Source: JANRJY01 sp033763735 (GTDB taxonomy: Bacteria > Bacteroidota > Bacteroidia > Cytophagales > UBA9547). From it: a stretch of 8,841 nucleotides of DNA. The translations under genes and the position numbers were made by a program. Of this stretch, positions 6,105 through 8,841 are shown in pieces. Position 1 is the first letter of the stretch; every line of letters starts with the position of its first letter. A model generated the notes under the pieces. It was given only the letters and a program-made list of their open reading frames with translations, searched no databases and had not been told where the DNA came from. The stretch covers positions 1-8,841 of the forward strand of contig JANRJY010000091.1 of assembly GCA_033763735.1 (NCBI GenBank), written 5' to 3'.

Positions 6105-8841
6105 ATGAAAAAATTACTTTTAACAACATGTGTGCTAAGTCTGGTTTTATCTTGTCAAAAATCAAATGACAAAATTGGCATATCAGAACAAGAATTTTTA
6201 AAACCTTCATCCGAAAACAAAGTACATACTTGGTGGCATTGGGTGCAACGTTCCATAACCAAAGAGGGGATTACCAAAGACCTTGAAAACATGAAAGCAC
6301 AAGGGGTGGTTCAAGCTACCATACTTAATGTGGGTTTACTGGATGATAAAAAATATGGTGTACCTCAAGTTTTTTTTGGTTCCAATGAATATTATGATCT
6401 GTTTCAATGGGCGCTTCAAGAAGCAAAAAGACTCGGGATTACAATTGGTGCTCATAATTGTGATGGTTGGAGCTCAAGTGGAGGACCTTGGATTACTCCT
6501 GAAAAATCGATGAAAATGTTTACATGGTCAAAAGTCAATATATCTGGAGGAAAAAATGTTAGCTTAACTCTACCCACGCCTTTTATGCGAGACAATTTTT
6601 ACAAAGATGTGGCTGTAGTGGCTTTTCCATCCATCAGTATTGAAAATGCTTTTTCATCAGCAAAACCTGAAATTAAACTAAACGACTCTACCAATGCTTC
6701 TGTGATTGCTGATGCAAGTCCTATAAGTGCATTAAAAGTAGAAAGGGGATATTACTTTACATTTAAGTTTAAAGATAATTATACAACTAATAAAATTACG
6801 TTGCTGCCTCGTAAAGAATTCATGTGGAACGACCCTAAGTCGTTCACAACCAAATACATACTTTATTCTTCAACGGATGGTAAAAAGTACAAGAAAATTT
6901 CAGAATTTGAGTTAAAAGGGCTCAATGATATAAAAGAAATTGCTTTCCCAAAAGTAACTGCAAAATATTTCAAACTTGAAGTGAAAGACTTTGGATATAC
7001 CGATGCTTGGCTTGCGCTTACTATTGCAGAAGTAGAATTGCTTCAAAATGATGAAAAACCTTCTTATAATCCTTCAATTCCATATCATCAAGACAAAACC
7101 ATTTTTATAAAAGCGGGAGACAAATCCAATTTCGAAACTATTTCTACCAACACCATTGGAATTGATGAAAGTAAAATAATCGACATTTCTGATAAAATGA
7201 CTTCCAATGGCACCCTTAAATGGGATGCCCCAGCTGGAAATTGGAGTATCATCCGATTTGGTTATACGACCACTTCTGCTAAAAATGCCCCCGCTACTAA
7301 AGAAGGAGAAGGATTGGAATGCGACAAAATGGATACTGCGGCAGTGAATTTTCATTTTGCTCAATATCCCCAAAAACTAGTGGACAAAGCTGGAGACATG
7401 GCCGGATCTACTTTCAAATTTTTGTTGATTGATAGCTGGGAGTGTGCTTATCAAAATTGGACACTAAGTATGCCTTCGGAATTTGAAAAAAGAAGAGGTT
7501 ATAATCTAACTAAATATATTCCGGCTTTGTGTGGCGAAGTAGTGAAGGATGGAAATACAACGGAGGCTTTTTTGTATGATTTTCGCAAAACCATTGCTGA
7601 CCTTATTGAAAATAATTATTACAAAAGATTCAATGAACTATGCCATCAAAACAAACTTGAAATGCATGCAGAAGTGATTTATGGGGGCAGTGGTTATCCA
7701 CCTTTGGATGTGCTAAGTTCCAATAATTATGCGGATATGCCTATGTTTGAATTTTGGTCTGGTCACGGAAAAGAATCTTTTCCAGAATATACCGCTCAAA
7801 AAACTGTAAATTTTGATTTTCCTGCAAGTGCCGCATTGTTTTATGATAAGAAAGTGTTTGGTTCTGAGGCATATACGGCCATGGCGCATTACAGTGAGGC
7901 CCCTTGGGACTTAAAGCAATTTGGAGATCGAGCATTTTGCACAGGTATTAATCAAATGATTTTGCATAGCAATGTGCATCAACCTACTGACAGTGTTCCG
8001 GGAATGACATTAGGACCATTTGGATCACATTTCAATAGAAATAACTCTGTATTCAACTTTGCAAGTTCGTGGATTGATTATCAATCACGCATTCAGTATA
8101 TGCTTCGTCAAGGACAAATGCAAGCTGATATTCTGTATTATGTAGGTGATCAATTACCTCAGTATTTGGAAGCTAACAAAGGGAATACAATTCCTCAAGG
8201 ATATCAGATACATGCTTGTAATTATGATATTCTTAAAAATAAAATAGAAGTTAAAAATGGCAAAATGACTTTTGGTAATGTACAATTTTCGTTGCTTACC
8301 TTACCTGAAAATATGGGAATGGAACTAACAACCTTACAACGAATTGAGGAATTGGTAATACAAGGGGTAAACGTGTATGGACCCAAACCTACAAAACCCT
8401 TGTCGATGAAAGGATTAAAAGATGCTGACAATTTCAAAGTGCTTTCTGATAAGCTTTGGGGTAAAATGGACGGAATATCTGTGACAGAAAATAGCTATGA
8501 AAAAGGCAAAGTTTATTGGGGTCTGCCACTAAAGGATGTCCTTTCTAAAGTAGGCTTAAAACCTGATTTTGAAACCAATATGAACGATACAAGCACCTTT
8601 TTGTACACCCACAGAACATTAGGCGACAAAGACATTTATTTTGTATTCAATCAACAAGAAATAGAATATAGTCGAACGTTATTATTCAAAACTTCAAATG
8701 GCGTTGCCAAAATATTCGACCCAATTAATGGCAACATTGAATTGGTAGCTACAACAAAATCAGCAGATGGAAGGACTTCCTTGCCAATTGTATTTGGGCC
8801 TAAAGAATCCAAAATTTTTGTTTTTGAGAAAGGTGAAAGTA
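6105..8841 (+). CDS. Lipoprotein glycoside hydrolase family 106 (alpha-L-rhamnosidase type), 3'-truncated by the window edge
   Basis: The frame is open from ATG 6105 to the right edge (912 complete codons, no stop), and an in-frame TAA lies upstream at 6078. The N-terminus MKKLLLTTCVLSLVLSCQKS is a type II signal peptide with lipobox Cys17. The following QKSND resembles the acidic/Lys Bacteroidota lipoprotein export signal, which suggests surface exposure. GH106 signatures are clear: WWHWVQRSITKEGITKDLE (43-61), GAHNCDGWSSSGGPWITPE (115-133), LLIDSWECAYQNWT (440-453), HAEVIYGGSGYPP (521-533), ADMPMFEFWSG (543-553) and FGSEAYTAM (585-593). Glu446, Glu523, Glu549 and Glu588 are candidate catalytic or metal-binding carboxylates; I do not assign them individually. 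Residues 230-315 look like an inserted F5/8C-type beta-sandwich. Known members such as BT0986 (about 1,100 residues) remove alpha-L-rhamnose; the missing end is perhaps 100-250 residues. It probably shares a transcript with the GH42-like gene 75 bp upstream. The family is highly certain, the exact linkage unknown. Confidence 0.94.
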   Translation, partial: MKKLLLTTCVLSLVLSCQKSNDKIGISEQEFLKPSSENKVHTWWHWVQRSITKEGITKDLENMKAQGVVQATILNVGLLDDKKYGVPQVFFGSNEYYDLFQWALQEAKRLGITIGAHNCDGWSSSGGPWITPEKSMKMFTWSKVNISGGKNVSLTLPTPFMRDNFYKDVAVVAFPSISIENAFSSAKPEIKLNDSTNASVIADASPISALKVERGYYFTFKFKDNYTTNKITLLPRKEFMWNDPKSFTTKYILYSSTDGKKYKKISEFELKGLNDIKEIAFPKVTAKYFKLEVKDFGYTDAWLALTIAEVELLQNDEKPSYNPSIPYHQDKTIFIKAGDKSNFETISTNTIGIDESKIIDISDKMTSNGTLKWDAPAGNWSIIRFGYTTTSAKNAPATKEGEGLECDKMDTAAVNFHFAQYPQKLVDKAGDMAGSTFKFLLIDSWECAYQNWTLSMPSEFEKRRGYNLTKYIPALCGEVVKDGNTTEAFLYDFRKTIADLIENNYYKRFNELCHQNKLEMHAEVIYGGSGYPPLDVLSSNNYADMPMFEFWSGHGKESFPEYTAQKTVNFDFPASAALFYDKKVFGSEAYTAMAHYSEAPWDLKQFGDRAFCTGINQMILHSNVHQPTDSVPGMTLGPFGSHFNRNNSVFNFASSWIDYQSRIQYMLRQGQMQADILYYVGDQLPQYLEANKGNTIPQGYQIHACNYDILKNKIEVKNGKMTFGNVQFSLLTLPENMGMELTTLQRIEELVIQGVNVYGPKPTKPLSMKGLKDADNFKVLSDKLWGKMDGISVTENSYEKGKVYWGLPLKDVLSKVGLKPDFETNMNDTSTFLYTHRTLGDKDIYFVFNQQEIEYSRTLLFKTSNGVAKIFDPINGNIELVATTKSADGRTSLPIVFGPKESKIFVFEKGES

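Noticed and set aside
6328..6513. A 61-codon plus-strand frame overlapping the GH106 gene in another frame.
   Set aside because: The GH106 motifs HNCDGWSSSGG and WITPE are encoded in the overlapping longer frame, so this one is a shadow.
7074..8437. Minus-strand frames at 7074-7373, 7741-7935 and 8222-8437.
   Set aside because: They are antisense to the continuous GH106 frame and encode no recognisable protein.

Overview
This window looks like chromosomal DNA of a Bacteroidota (Flavobacteriia/Cytophagia-type) bacterium. The evidence is AT-rich sequence, intergenic DNA that is almost pure A/T, no clear Shine-Dalgarno sites before the starts, a possible -7 element of the TAnnTTTG type, and protein families typical of the phylum: a PorE-like TPR/beta-propeller/OmpA protein, a secreted Gly-rich surface protein, and a lipoprotein GH106 enzyme with a LES-like start. 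I cannot assign a genus.

The layout has two divergent halves. The left half is on the minus strand. It holds the first 381 codons of a secreted glycine-rich surface protein (1-1145, running off the left edge). Upstream of that lies a complete 703-residue protein (1422-3533) with signal peptide, TPRs, a PD40 beta-propeller, a carboxypeptidase-regulatory-like domain and an OmpA peptidoglycan-binding domain. That is the domain order of PorE of the type IX secretion system (T9SS). The two genes are 276 bp apart, with a weak possible terminator and a weak possible promoter between them, so they are probably separate transcripts.

The right half is on the plus strand. A secreted GH42-like (clan GH-A, beta-galactosidase-type) glycoside hydrolase (best start 3837, end 6029) is followed after 75 bp by a lipoprotein of family GH106 (alpha-L-rhamnosidase type) that starts at 6105 and runs off the right edge after 912 codons. 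Together they look like the start or middle of a glycan-degradation operon for a rhamnose-containing polysaccharide, with one enzyme predicted soluble in the periplasm and the other lipid-anchored and possibly surface-exposed. No SusC/SusD pair, sulfatase, polysaccharide lyase or regulator lies in the window, so the substrate is not determined.

Both edge genes are open to the window ends and have no stop codon here. No tRNA, rRNA, CRISPR array, transposase or integrase was seen. The least familiar item is the GH42-like enzyme, whose predicted acid/base glutamate is preceded by Gly instead of the usual Asn of clan GH-A. I did not find convincing evidence of an entirely new system.
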